64,000 nucleotides of DNA. Origin: Candidatus Enterenecus stercoripullorum (GTDB taxonomy: Bacteria; Bacillota; Clostridia; Oscillospirales; Oscillospiraceae). Below the pieces are notes generated by a model. The model made no database searches and was not told the DNA's origin. It worked only from the letters and a program-made list of their open reading frames with translations. The position numbers and the translations under genes were made by a program. Position 1 is the stretch's first letter. Each line of letters begins with the position of its first letter. The stretch covers positions 1-64,000 of the forward strand of contig DVKM01000057.1 in the NCBI GenBank assembly GCA_018716015.1, given 5' to 3'. This document shows positions 9,849 to 19,176 of the stretch, one piece after another.

Positions 9849-10487
9849 ATGGAACTCAAGGAGCTGCAGGCGGCTATTGAAGGCATCCTCTTCGCTGCGG
9901 GCGATCCGGTGCCGGTGGAGCGTATCTGCCTGGCTTTGGAGCAGGACCGGGAGACGGTGGACGGCGTGTGCCAGCGCCTGGCCGACGAGTACAGCTATGA
10001 GCGGCGGGGAATCCGGCTGGTACGGCTGGAGAACAGCTGGCAGATGTGTTCCGCGCCGGAATATGCCTCCGGCATTCGAAAGGCCTTGGAGAGCCGAAAG
10101 CCCCCAAAGCTGTCTCAGCCGGCCCTGGAGGCGCTGGCCATCGTGGCCTACTTCCAGCCAGTGACCCGGGCCTATATCGAGCAGGTTCGGGGGGTGGACA
10201 GCTCCTATACGGTGGGCCTGCTGCTGGAACGGGGGCTGATCTGTGAGGCAGGACGGCTGAACGTCCCCGGCCGGCCCATGCAGTTTCGAACCACGAAGAC
10301 CTTCCTGCGCTCCTTTGGCCTGACCAGTTTGGAGGACCTGCCGGAGTTGCCCTCCTCCACCCAAGAGGGAGTCCAGATGACCATGGAACTGGAGTCCGCC
10401 ATCGACCGGCTGCAGCAGCAGGAAGCCCAGGCTGACGGCCATCAGGAGCCTGAGTTCGGGCAGGGAGAGGACGGGGAGTGTCCATGA
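9849..10487 (+). CDS. scpB: Segregation and condensation protein B
   Basis: AIEGILFAAGDPVPVERI; ALEALAIVAYFQPVTRAYIEQVRGVDS. Confidence 0.95.
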   Translation: MELKELQAAIEGILFAAGDPVPVERICLALEQDRETVDGVCQRLADEYSYERRGIRLVRLENSWQMCSAPEYASGIRKALESRKPPKLSQPALEALAIVAYFQPVTRAYIEQVRGVDSSYTVGLLLERGLICEAGRLNVPGRPMQFRTTKTFLRSFGLTSLEDLPELPSSTQEGVQMTMELESAIDRLQQQEAQADGHQEPEFGQGEDGECP

Positions 10488-11113
10488 GCTGGTGGCTCAT
10501 TGTCCTGATCATACTGCTCGCTCTGTTCCTGATTGGGCGGATTCGAATCGGGGCCAGGATCCGCTATGATACGAGGGGCTTGGCGGTGACAGTGATCGCC
10601 GGCCCGGCCCGGCTCCGGGTACTCCCGGCGAAGGAGAGGCCAGAGAAATCCGAACAGGAAAGGGAGAAATGGAAAAAGAAAAGGGCGGAAAAGGAGCGGC
10701 GGAAGGCGGCTGATAGGAAAGAGGGAAAACCGGGCACGTTGGCCCGGCTGATGGATCTGCTGCCAGTGCTGGCCGAGGCCGCCGGGGCGCTGCGCCGGAA
10801 GATCCTGATCCATTCCCTGGATCTGAAGGTGGTGTGGGGGGCGCCGGACGCGGCGGGCGCCGCCATTGGATTTGGCCGGGCCCATGCCATGATCGGTATG
10901 ATCTGGCCCTTTTTTGATCATAATTTTCGTGTGAGACGCCATGCCTTTCAGGTGGACGTGGACTATGAGGCGCACCACCCCGAGGTAGCTGTCGGCCTGG
11001 AGCTGACCATGACGATTGGACAGGCCCTGGCCTTTGTCCTGCGGTACAGCGGCAAGGCGCTGATAAAATGGAGCCGGAGCGGACAACGCTCCCAACGAAG
11101 ACAGGAGGCATGA
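10484..11113 (+). CDS. DUF2953-type membrane protein
   Basis: Single N-terminal TM then cytoplasmic domain; position between scpB and ytfJ typical of DUF2953. Confidence 0.65.
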   Translation: MSWWLIVLIILLALFLIGRIRIGARIRYDTRGLAVTVIAGPARLRVLPAKERPEKSEQEREKWKKKRAEKERRKAADRKEGKPGTLARLMDLLPVLAEAAGALRRKILIHSLDLKVVWGAPDAAGAAIGFGRAHAMIGMIWPFFDHNFRVRRHAFQVDVDYEAHHPEVAVGLELTMTIGQALAFVLRYSGKALIKWSRSGQRSQRRQEA

Positions 11114-11116
11114 GCC

Positions 11117-11530
11117 ATGAGCGAACAGAATCACCCCATCAATGAAGTGCTTCAGACCACGATGTCCAAGCTCCGGGAGATGGTGGACGCCAATACGGTG
11201 ATCGGACAGCCCATCGTCACCCAGGACGGCGTGACCCTGATCCCGGTGTCCCGGCTGTCCTTTGGATTTGCCACTGGGGGGTCTGACTTTGGAAAGACGC
11301 CCAACGTGGGCAAGAACTTCGGCGGCGGCGCGGGTGCCGGCGTCAATGTGGTGCCCGTGGCGTTCCTCATTGTGAAGGAGGGCAACGTAAAGCTGCTGCC
11401 GGTGGCCCCTCCCTCTGGGGACAGTGTGAGCCGGGCGGTGGAGCTGGTGCCTGAAATGTTTGACCGGATCACCGGCTATATTGACAAGAAAACAGGGGAA
11501 AAGAGCTGCCCGGAGGATAAGAAAGGTTGA
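11117..11530 (+). CDS. ytfJ: Sporulation protein YtfJ/GerW family
   Basis: GQPIVTQDGVTLIPVSRLSFGFATGGSDFG...GGGAGAGVNVVPVAFLIV. Confidence 0.92.
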   Translation: MSEQNHPINEVLQTTMSKLREMVDANTVIGQPIVTQDGVTLIPVSRLSFGFATGGSDFGKTPNVGKNFGGGAGAGVNVVPVAFLIVKEGNVKLLPVAPPSGDSVSRAVELVPEMFDRITGYIDKKTGEKSCPEDKKG

Positions 11531-11534
11531 ATAG

Positions 11535-11575
11535 GGTCATACTAACTCCCATCTGAGGTTTGGATGGGAGTGACC
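11535..11575 (+). promoter_or_regulatory. Stem-loop covering the ribosome-binding site of the downstream carboxypeptidase gene
   Basis: ACTCCCATC/GATGGGAGT plus GGTC/GACC; GGGAG SD lies in the 3' arm, GTG start at 11580. Confidence 0.5.
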
Positions 11576-11579
11576 TTTT

Positions 11580-12713
11580 GTGAAGCGACTGTTTGCAATG
11601 CTGGCCGCGGCGGCTATCGCCTTTTCTGTCCTTCCGGCGCAGGCCCGGGCGGTGAGTACCTCCGCCTCCTGCGCCATTCTCATGGATGCTGACAGCAGAC
11701 GGATCCTCTATGCCCAGAATATCCACGAAACCAGGTTGATCGCCAGCATCACCAAGCTGATGACCGCCCTGGTGGCGGTGGAGCAGGAGCCGGACTTGGA
11801 TCAGGTGGTGACCATCCAGCCGGAGTGGCTGGGCAGTGAAGGCTCCTCCATCTACCTGAAAGCGGGGGAGCAGATCACCCTGAAGGGGCTGCTCTACGGC
11901 TTGCTGCTCCAATCGGGCAACGACGCGGCCATGGCCATCGCCTACTTTGTGGCGGGGGATGAGGCGTCCTTTGTGGAGCTGATGAATCAGAAGGCCTGGG
12001 AGCTGGGGATGGATCACAGCAGTTTTGCCAATCCCAGCGGGCTCAATCACGAAAACCACTATTCCACCGCCTATGACATGGCGCTGCTGGCCTGCGCCTG
12101 TCTGGAAAACGAGACAGTGGCTGAGATCTGCGCCACCCGGTCCATCACCATCGGCAGCCGGACCTTCGCAAACCACAACCGGCTGCTGTATCAGTACGAG
12201 GGCTGCGTGGGCATGAAAACGGGCTATACCGAGCGGGCGGGCCGCACCCTGGTTTCAGCGGCCCGGCGGGATGGGCAGACTCTGGTGTGTGTGACCCTCA
12301 ATGACGGGAACGATTGGAAGGACCACAAAACCCTGCTGGACTATGGTTTTTCCACCTACCCAAGCTCCATTTTGTGCCAGGAAGGGCAAGTTTTTGGCAG
12401 TGTTGCGGTATCCGGCAGTCTGCTGCCCGCGGTGAAGGTGGTGGCGGTGGATGCGGTGAGCTTTCCCCTGAAGGACGGAGAGGAGCTGGAACTGGAAGTG
12501 GATCTGACGGACGTGGTCCAGGCGCCGGTGGCGGAAGGAGCCGTCGTGGGCACTGTATGGTGGAGTCTGAATGGCCAGGCTGTGGCCCATACCCAGCTGG
12601 TGTGCGCCGGCGGGGCAGGGGAGGACCTCTACCAGCCGGACAGCTGGTGGGACCGCCTGTGGGCCTCGCTTCGGGGGCAGGCGGAATACGGGTTTGGAGC
12701 CCAGATGATCTAG
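11580..12713 (+). CDS. D-alanyl-D-alanine carboxypeptidase (serine-type, DacF/DacB-like)
   Basis: SITKLMTALVAVE (SxxK), SGN, KTG (MKTGYTERAG) motifs; signal peptide. Confidence 0.94.
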   Translation: MKRLFAMLAAAAIAFSVLPAQARAVSTSASCAILMDADSRRILYAQNIHETRLIASITKLMTALVAVEQEPDLDQVVTIQPEWLGSEGSSIYLKAGEQITLKGLLYGLLLQSGNDAAMAIAYFVAGDEASFVELMNQKAWELGMDHSSFANPSGLNHENHYSTAYDMALLACACLENETVAEICATRSITIGSRTFANHNRLLYQYEGCVGMKTGYTERAGRTLVSAARRDGQTLVCVTLNDGNDWKDHKTLLDYGFSTYPSSILCQEGQVFGSVAVSGSLLPAVKVVAVDAVSFPLKDGEELELEVDLTDVVQAPVAEGAVVGTVWWSLNGQAVAHTQLVCAGGAGEDLYQPDSWWDRLWASLRGQAEYGFGAQMI

Positions 12714-12728
12714 AAGGAGAGAAAGCGC

Positions 12729-13418
12729 TTGGAGCAACGACTGCAAAAAATTCTATCTGCGGCTGGCGTCTGTTCCCGCAGAAAGGCGGAAGAGTACCTT
12801 CAGGCAGGCCGGGTGACGGTAAACGGCGTGGTGGCTGCCCTGGGGGACAAGGCAGACCCGGACTGGGACCAGGTGGCAATAGACGGCCGTCCCCTGTCCC
12901 GGTCCACCGGCCATACATACATCATGCTGCACAAGCCCAGGGGCTATGTGACCACGCTGTCTGACGAGAAAGGGAGAAGGACGGTGGCCCAGCTGGTTTC
13001 AGACTGCCCGGCCCGGGTATGGCCGGTGGGCCGGCTGGACATGGATTCAGAGGGGCTGCTGCTGCTCACCGATGACGGGGAACTGACCCAGGCCCTCACG
13101 CATCCCTCCCATTGGGTGGAGAAGGAGTACCACGTTCATGTGGGCGGAGATATCGCCGCGGCGATACCGGCCCTGTCCGTGCCCATGGAACTGGACGGGG
13201 AACTCTTGACCGCAGACCGGGTGGAACAGACCGGGCCGGGTTGCCTGAGTATTGTCATCCACCAGGGAAAGAACCGTCAGGTGCGCCGGATGTGCGACAA
13301 GGCCGGACTGACGGTGAAGCGGCTGATCCGAGTCCGGGAGGGAGGCCTTCTGCTGGGTGATTTGAAGGTGGGGACCTGGCGTTTCCTCAAGAAAGAAGAG
13401 CTTGCCCTGATGAAATAG
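12729..13418 (+). CDS. RsuA/RluB-family 16S/23S pseudouridine synthase
   Basis: S4 domain LQKILSAAGVCSRRKAEEYLQAGRVTVNG; VGRLDMDSEGLLLLTDDG. Confidence 0.94.
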   Translation: MEQRLQKILSAAGVCSRRKAEEYLQAGRVTVNGVVAALGDKADPDWDQVAIDGRPLSRSTGHTYIMLHKPRGYVTTLSDEKGRRTVAQLVSDCPARVWPVGRLDMDSEGLLLLTDDGELTQALTHPSHWVEKEYHVHVGGDIAAAIPALSVPMELDGELLTADRVEQTGPGCLSIVIHQGKNRQVRRMCDKAGLTVKRLIRVREGGLLLGDLKVGTWRFLKKEELALMK

Positions 13419-13461
13419 GGCACGACAGGTAAAAATTGCAAGGGCAAGGGTCAAACTTGCA

Positions 13462-13497
13462 AAAATGCTTGCATTTTGAGCGGAAACCAGCTATGAT
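13462..13497 (+). promoter_or_regulatory. Promoter with overlapping inverted repeat upstream of RpiR-type regulator
   Basis: TTGCAT-17-TATGAT; palindrome AAAATGCttGCATTTT overlaps -35. Confidence 0.6.
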
Positions 13498-13569
13498 AGA
13501 AGCCGTTGGCTTCTAAGCAAGCATCAGGGCGTATGCCCGTTACAGGACGCAGGAAATGGAAGTGTCGTC

Positions 13570-14442
13570 ATGAGCCGTGATATTCTTGTGGCCATTCAGA
13601 GCGGTATGGGGTCTTTTTCCAAAGGCCAGAAGCTCATCGGCCGGTATATTCTGGATAACTACGACAAGGCCGCCTTTATGACGGCGGCTAAGATGGGGCA
13701 GACGGTGAAGGTGAGTGAATCCACAGTGGTCCGCTTTGCCGCCGAGCTGGGGTATGACGGATATCCGGCCATGCAGCGGGCCCTTCAGGAGATGATCCGC
13801 AGCAAGCTCACTGCGGTGCAGCGCATTGAGGTGGCCAACGACCGCATCAGCGACGAGGACGTTCTGGCCAAGGTGGTACAGTCCGATATTGAAAAGATCC
13901 GGATGTCTCTGGAAGAGCTGAGCAGGGAGGAGTTCTCCGCGGTGGTGGACGCCATTGCCCGGGCTCGCCGTATCTATATTTTGGGGGTGCGGTCCTCCTC
14001 CACTCTGTCTGACTTCCTCACGTTCTATTTCAACCTGATTTTTGACAATGTGCGTCAGGTACAGAGTACCTTGGCCAGTGAGATGTTTGAGCAGATGCTC
14101 CGGGTGGGCCCTGAAGATGTGGTCATCGGCATCAGTTTTCCCCGCTATTCTACCCGAACCGCCCGGGCCATGGAGTTTGCCCGAGATCAGGGCGCCACGG
14201 TGGTGGCCATTACGGACAGTGAGCTGTCTCCGCTATACCAGACTGCCTCCCTGCGCCTGCTGGCCAAGAGCGATATGGCCTCCTTTGTGGACTCGCTGGT
14301 GGCGCCTTTGTCCGTGATCAACGCGCTGATTGTGGCTGTGGGCCGGAAAAAACTCACCGAGGTGACGGAAACCTTTCGGCGTCTGGAGCGTATTTGGGAT
14401 GAATACCATGTATATGAAAAATCGGGTGATACCACCGCATGA
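13570..14442 (+). CDS. MurR/RpiR family transcriptional regulator (HTH_6 + SIS)
   Basis: N-terminal HTH (VSESTVVRFAAELGYDGYPAMQRAL) and SIS domain (YILGVRSSSTLSDFL). Confidence 0.92.
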   Translation: MSRDILVAIQSGMGSFSKGQKLIGRYILDNYDKAAFMTAAKMGQTVKVSESTVVRFAAELGYDGYPAMQRALQEMIRSKLTAVQRIEVANDRISDEDVLAKVVQSDIEKIRMSLEELSREEFSAVVDAIARARRIYILGVRSSSTLSDFLTFYFNLIFDNVRQVQSTLASEMFEQMLRVGPEDVVIGISFPRYSTRTARAMEFARDQGATVVAITDSELSPLYQTASLRLLAKSDMASFVDSLVAPLSVINALIVAVGRKKLTEVTETFRRLERIWDEYHVYEKSGDTTA

Positions 14443-14548
14443 GCTCAACCTATGCCAATGATTCGGGTTTTCGGTCATCCGGGAATCCGAATTGTTTCCA
14501 AGGATTGTTCCAAAGATTGGTGTGATGTCATCAGGAAAGGACCTGATT

Positions 14549-15814
14549 ATGGGGCGGCCGGAAGACAATCAGATCATCGTGGCAGGGGGTGGCGCGGCCG
14601 GCATGATGGCCGCCGTCACCGCGGCGCGCTTTGGGGCGCCGGTCCTGCTGTTGGAGCCCAATGAAAAGCTGGGCAGAAAACTATATATCAGTGGGAAGGG
14701 CCGCTGTAACGTGACCAACTGGTGCGGTTTAGACGAGTTCTTATCCAATGTGCCCCGTAATGGAAAATTCCTTTACAGTTCTGTCTCCCGGTTTTTACCA
14801 CAGGACACCTGGAACTTTTTCGAGGAGCTGGGCGTGTCGTTGAAAGTAGAACGGGGGAACCGGGTGTTTCCCCAATCGGACCAGGCCGCCGATGTCGTGG
14901 ACGCACTGTTTCGGGAGCTGCGCCGGCGGAAAGTCGCGGTCTGTCAGGACCGGATCGAGGAACTGGATATTCAGAATGGCCGAGTGAAGGCGGTGCGGAC
15001 AGCCCGGGAGAAGCATCTGCTGCCCTGCGCCTGCGTGATTTTGGCCACCGGGGGAGCCTCCTATCCCAGAACGGGGTCTACTGGGGACGGCTACCGCCTG
15101 GCGGCCCGGGCGGGGCACACCATCGTACCGCCCAGGGGCTCTCTAGTGCCGCTGGAGTCGCAAGACCCCTGCTGCGGGCAGATGCAGGGGCTATCCCTCC
15201 GAAATGTGGAGCTATCGGTCAAGGATCAGCGGGGGAAGCGGGTCTATGGGGAGCAGGGGGAGATGCTGTTCACCCATTTTGGACTGTCCGGCCCGCTGAT
15301 CCTCTCCGCCTCGGCCCATCTTGACTTTTCAAAAAATCAGTATACGGCCCACATTGACTTGAAACCGGCGCTGAGCGAGGAAAAACTGGATGCGCGGCTG
15401 CTGCGGGACATTCAGGACAGAGCCAACCAGAATTTTTCCACCTTGCTGGGAGGCTTGGTGCCCCACTCCATGGTGCACGTCATGGTGAAGCGGACGGGGA
15501 TCCCGGGAGACGAGAAGGCGCGGGACCTGCGCCGGGAGCAGCGGCGAAAGCTGCTGGAGACCCTGAAGGACTTTACCGTTTCCATCAGCGGCCCCCGGCC
15601 GGTGGAAGAAGCCATTGTGACGGCCGGAGGGGTGAAGGTCAGCGAGGTCAATCCGGCCACCATGGAGTCAAAAAAGATCAAAGGGCTCTACTTCGCCGGA
15701 GAGCTGCTGGATGTGGACGCCTATACCGGTGGGTTCAATCTTCAGATCGCTTGGGCGACCGGGCATGCGGCAGGTTTGGCCGCCGCAGAGAGCCGGGAGG
15801 AGAGGGAAGCATGA
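14549..15814 (+). CDS. NAD(P)/FAD-dependent oxidoreductase, HI0933/YhiN family flavoprotein
   Basis: IIVAGGGAAGMMAAVTAARFGAPVLLLEPNEKLGRKLYISGKGRCNVTN; C-terminal GELLDVDAYTGGFNLQIAWATGHAAG. Confidence 0.93.
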   Translation: MGRPEDNQIIVAGGGAAGMMAAVTAARFGAPVLLLEPNEKLGRKLYISGKGRCNVTNWCGLDEFLSNVPRNGKFLYSSVSRFLPQDTWNFFEELGVSLKVERGNRVFPQSDQAADVVDALFRELRRRKVAVCQDRIEELDIQNGRVKAVRTAREKHLLPCACVILATGGASYPRTGSTGDGYRLAARAGHTIVPPRGSLVPLESQDPCCGQMQGLSLRNVELSVKDQRGKRVYGEQGEMLFTHFGLSGPLILSASAHLDFSKNQYTAHIDLKPALSEEKLDARLLRDIQDRANQNFSTLLGGLVPHSMVHVMVKRTGIPGDEKARDLRREQRRKLLETLKDFTVSISGPRPVEEAIVTAGGVKVSEVNPATMESKKIKGLYFAGELLDVDAYTGGFNLQIAWATGHAAGLAAAESREEREA

Positions 15815-16512
15815 GGAAACAATATTACAGCATTGCCATCGACGGCCCCTCCGGCGCGGGAAAGTCCACACTGTCTGAACGCCTGGCCAAAGAGCTTGGC
15901 TTCCTCCATGTGGATACCGGCGCCATCTATCGTACTGTGGGGCTGGCCGCCAGACGGCGAGGCATTGGCCAGGGGGATACCAAAGCCGTGGCGGCGATGC
16001 TTCCGCAGCTGAACGTGGAGTTGCGCTATAGCTCGGACGGCACCCAGCGGATGCTGCTCGACGGGGAGGACGTGACGCAGGCCATCCGGCATCACGAAAT
16101 CTCGGCTTGGGCCTCCATGGTCTCTGCCATCCCGGAGGTGCGGGATTTCCTCCTGGAGATGCAGCGAAAGCTGGCCCGGGAGCACAATGTGATCATGGAC
16201 GGACGGGATATCGGCACGGTGGTGCTGCCGGACGCGGATCTGAAGATCTATCTGACGGCGCAGCCGGAGGACCGGGCCAGACGCAGATACCTGGAGTTGA
16301 AGGAGCGGGGAGAACCGGCGGACGAGGCGCAGACCCTTCAGGACGTGATCGCCCGGGACCGGCGAGACATGGAGCGGAGCGTGGCCCCTCTGCGAAAGGC
16401 AGAGGATGCGGTGACTGCGGACACCACAGGAAGAAACCAGGAGGAGAGCTTTCAGCTGCTGCTGTCTCTGGTCCGTGACCACCTGGGCGAGCTTGGAGGC
16501 GGGAAATCATGA
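15811..16512 (+). CDS. cmk: Cytidylate kinase
   Basis: IAIDGPSGAGKSTLSERLAKELGFLHVDTGAIYRTVG; DGRDIGTVVLPDADLKIYLTA. Confidence 0.96.
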   Translation: MRKQYYSIAIDGPSGAGKSTLSERLAKELGFLHVDTGAIYRTVGLAARRRGIGQGDTKAVAAMLPQLNVELRYSSDGTQRMLLDGEDVTQAIRHHEISAWASMVSAIPEVRDFLLEMQRKLAREHNVIMDGRDIGTVVLPDADLKIYLTAQPEDRARRRYLELKERGEPADEAQTLQDVIARDRRDMERSVAPLRKAEDAVTADTTGRNQEESFQLLLSLVRDHLGELGGGKS

Positions 16513-17099
16513 ACAAGGTGTATGCGGCGCTGTTTCCGCTGGTCTGGATTTTTATGAGGATTTTCCATCCGTGGAAAGCGGTTGGCCGGGAGAATGTGCC
16601 CGATGGGAACGCTGTGCTGTGTGGAAACCACACCACCCTGGGCGACCCCGTGTATGTGGTGTGCGCGCTGGGGCGACGCTGTCAGACCCATGTGATGGCA
16701 AAGGAAGAGATCATGAAATGGCCGGTGATCGGATGGCTGCTGAAGAAGGCGGGGATCATCGGAATCAAGCGGGGCAAGGCGGATGTGACCGCAGTGAAAG
16801 AGAGCGTGCGGGTACTAAAAAAAGGGGAGAAGCTGCTGCTTTTCCCGGAGGGGACCCGGGTGAAGGAAGGGGAGGCCTCTGAGGCCCACACCGGAGCGGC
16901 CATGTTTGCCACCCGGACCGGCTCCCCCATCGTCCCCATTTACATCCAACCGAAGAAAAAACTTTTTCGCAGGACCACGGTGGTTTTCGGTCAGCCCTAT
17001 CATCCTGGATTTGAGGGGAGAAAACCGACGCCGGAGGATTATCAGCGGATCGCCGATGATATGATGGCGCGTATCCGCAATTTGGGTGGTGAGTTGTAA
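16509..17099 (+). CDS. plsC: 1-acyl-sn-glycerol-3-phosphate acyltransferase
   Basis: GNHTTLGDPVYV (NHxxxxD) and FPEGTR motifs. Confidence 0.93.
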   Translation: MNKVYAALFPLVWIFMRIFHPWKAVGRENVPDGNAVLCGNHTTLGDPVYVVCALGRRCQTHVMAKEEIMKWPVIGWLLKKAGIIGIKRGKADVTAVKESVRVLKKGEKLLLFPEGTRVKEGEASEAHTGAAMFATRTGSPIVPIYIQPKKKLFRRTTVVFGQPYHPGFEGRKPTPEDYQRIADDMMARIRNLGGEL

Positions 17100-19105
17100 T
17101 GGAAGTGATTTTGGCCAAATCTGCCGGATTTTGTTACGGCGTGCGGCGGGCGGTAGACCTGGCCGCAGCGGCGGCCGGCGAGGGAAGTGTATACCTGCTG
17201 GGACATATTACCCACAACGATCATGTGATCCGCGATCTGGAGGAAAAGGGCGCCATTACGGTATTCAGCCCGGAGGAGGTGCCCCAGGGCGCGGCGGTAC
17301 TGATCCGGGCCCACGGAGAACCCGATGAGGTATACCAGCGTCTGGCTGACCAAGGCTGTCGCATACTGGATGCCACCTGCCCCAATGTGGTCTGGATCCA
17401 CGATATCGTGCGGCAGGCGGAACTGCGGGGCCGGATCCCCATTGTAGTTGGAGAGCGGGAACATCCGGAAATCATTGGGGTTGTAGGCAGCACAAAGACC
17501 GGAATGGTGGTCAGCGGCTGGGATGAGCTGGAGAAAACGATCCAAAAACATCCAGAATTAGTCAATCAACCCTTGACCTTCGTGTGTCAAACCACGGCGA
17601 TTCGGGCTGTTTGGGAAAAAACCGTTGAAAACGCAAAAAAAGTGTGTACAAGCGCAGAATTTTTTGATACAATATGTGGTGCTACGTCCAAGCGTCAATC
17701 TGAAGCCGTTGAATTGGCCAAACGATGCGATGCCATGATCGTCATTGGTGATCCGAAGAGTTCCAATACCAGACGTTTGGCCCAACTGTGCCAGGCCAGC
17801 TGCCCTCTGGTGGTGCAGACAGAACGTGGGGATGAGTTCACTCGGAAGGACTTTCAACACGTCAAAACGCTTGGAATCACTGCCGGTGCATCCACGCCGG
17901 AGTGGATAATAAAGGAGGTCTACAACAAAATGAGCGATGAAATTATGGAGATTGAACAGTCCTTTGCCGAGATGTTGGAGGAGTCGTTCAAAACTTTGAA
18001 TAATGGGGATAAGGTCACCGGCACTGTCGTTGCCATCACTCCCACCGAGGTGCAGGTGGAACTGGGCATCAAATATCCTGGGTATATTCCCTTGTCGGAA
18101 CTGAGCGACGACCCCAACGCCAAGGTAGAGGACCTGGTCAAGGTGGGCGACGAGATCGAGGCGCAGGTGCTGCTGGTCAGCGACCGGGATTGCATGGTCA
18201 AGCTGTCCAAGAAGCGCCTGGACGCGGCCAAGAACTGGGAGATCATTGAAAACGCGGTGGAGAGCAAGGAAGTGCTGGAGGGCTATATCACCGAGGAGAA
18301 CAAGGGCGGGTTGGTCGCCAATGTCAAGGGCATCCGGGTATTCATCCCCGCCTCTCAGTCCGGCAAGCCCCGGGGCGCCGACCTGTCCGATATGGTCAAG
18401 ACCCAGGTTCAGCTGCGCATCACCGAGGTGAACCGGGCCCGCCGCCGTGTGGTGGGGTCCATCCGTGCGGTTCAGGCCGAGGCCCGTGCCGCCGCCGCGG
18501 CGGAAGTGTGGGCGAACATTGAGGTCGGTAAGCACTACACTGGCACTGTGAAGAGCCTGACCTCCTATGGCGCTTTCGTGGACATCGGCGGTGTGGACGG
18601 CATGGTTCACATCTCCGAGCTGTCCTGGTCCCGGATCAAGAACCCCGCCGAAGTGGTCTCCGTAGGTGATACTGTGGATGTATACGTGATCTCCTTTGAT
18701 CCGGAGAAAAAGAAGATCTCCCTGGGCATGAAGGACCATAGCCAGGAGCCCTGGGCTGTGTTCCTTGAAAAGTACTCCGTGGGTGATGTGGCTCCCGTGC
18801 GCATTGTCAAGCTGATGACCTTCGGTGCTTTTGCCGAGATCGTTCCCGGCGTGGACGGTCTGATCCATATCTCCCAGATTGCCGACCACCGCATCGACAA
18901 GCCCGGCGACGTCCTCACCGAGGGGGAGGCGGTGGATGCCAAGATCATTGCCATCGACAATGAAAATAAGAAGGTATCCCTCTCCATCCGGGCCCTGTTG
19001 GAGGACGTGCCTGTTGAAGAAGAGGAAGAAACCCCTGCTGAGGAGGAAGCCGACGCTCAGGCGAAAGAAGCTCCTGTTCAGGAGGATGCTCCCGCTGAGG
19101 AGTAA
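17099..19105 (+). CDS. ispH-rpsA: Bifunctional 4-hydroxy-3-methylbut-2-enyl diphosphate reductase (IspH) / 30S ribosomal protein S1
   Basis: Residues 1-277 IspH (AKSAGFCYGVRRAVD, DATCPNV, ICGATSKRQSEA) continuous with S1 repeats (VTGTVVAITPTEVQVELG, YTGTVKSLTSYGAFVDIGGVDGMVHISELSW). Confidence 0.95.
   Translation: MEVILAKSAGFCYGVRRAVDLAAAAAGEGSVYLLGHITHNDHVIRDLEEKGAITVFSPEEVPQGAAVLIRAHGEPDEVYQRLADQGCRILDATCPNVVWIHDIVRQAELRGRIPIVVGEREHPEIIGVVGSTKTGMVVSGWDELEKTIQKHPELVNQPLTFVCQTTAIRAVWEKTVENAKKVCTSAEFFDTICGATSKRQSEAVELAKRCDAMIVIGDPKSSNTRRLAQLCQASCPLVVQTERGDEFTRKDFQHVKTLGITAGASTPEWIIKEVYNKMSDEIMEIEQSFAEMLEESFKTLNNGDKVTGTVVAITPTEVQVELGIKYPGYIPLSELSDDPNAKVEDLVKVGDEIEAQVLLVSDRDCMVKLSKKRLDAAKNWEIIENAVESKEVLEGYITEENKGGLVANVKGIRVFIPASQSGKPRGADLSDMVKTQVQLRITEVNRARRRVVGSIRAVQAEARAAAAAEVWANIEVGKHYTGTVKSLTSYGAFVDIGGVDGMVHISELSWSRIKNPAEVVSVGDTVDVYVISFDPEKKKISLGMKDHSQEPWAVFLEKYSVGDVAPVRIVKLMTFGAFAEIVPGVDGLIHISQIADHRIDKPGDVLTEGEAVDAKIIAIDNENKKVSLSIRALLEDVPVEEEEETPAEEEADAQAKEAPVQEDAPAEE
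17645..17673 (+). promoter_or_regulatory. Candidate intragenic promoter within ispH part
   Basis: TGTACA-17-TACAAT with extended -10 (TGA) in an AT-richer patch. Confidence 0.35.
17911..17932 (+). promoter_or_regulatory. Internal ribosome-binding site and ATG for separate rpsA translation
   Basis: AAAGGAGG at 17911-17918, in-frame ATG at 17930 exactly at the IspH/S1 boundary. Confidence 0.6.
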
Positions 19106-19120
19106 GCGAGGCACTGAAGC

Positions 19121-19155
19121 GGCCCGCCGCAGAACATTCTGCGGCGGGCCATTTT
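19121..19155 (+). terminator. Terminator after ispH-rpsA
   Basis: GGCCCGCCGCAGA-acat-TCTGCGGCGGGCC then ATTTT. Confidence 0.8.
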
Positions 19156-19176
19156 GACGAAAACAGGGGAGATAGC

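Noticed and set aside
17099-19105. Sequencing/assembly artefact as explanation of the ispH-rpsA fusion
   Set aside because: This fusion is established in Clostridia and both domains are intact in one frame
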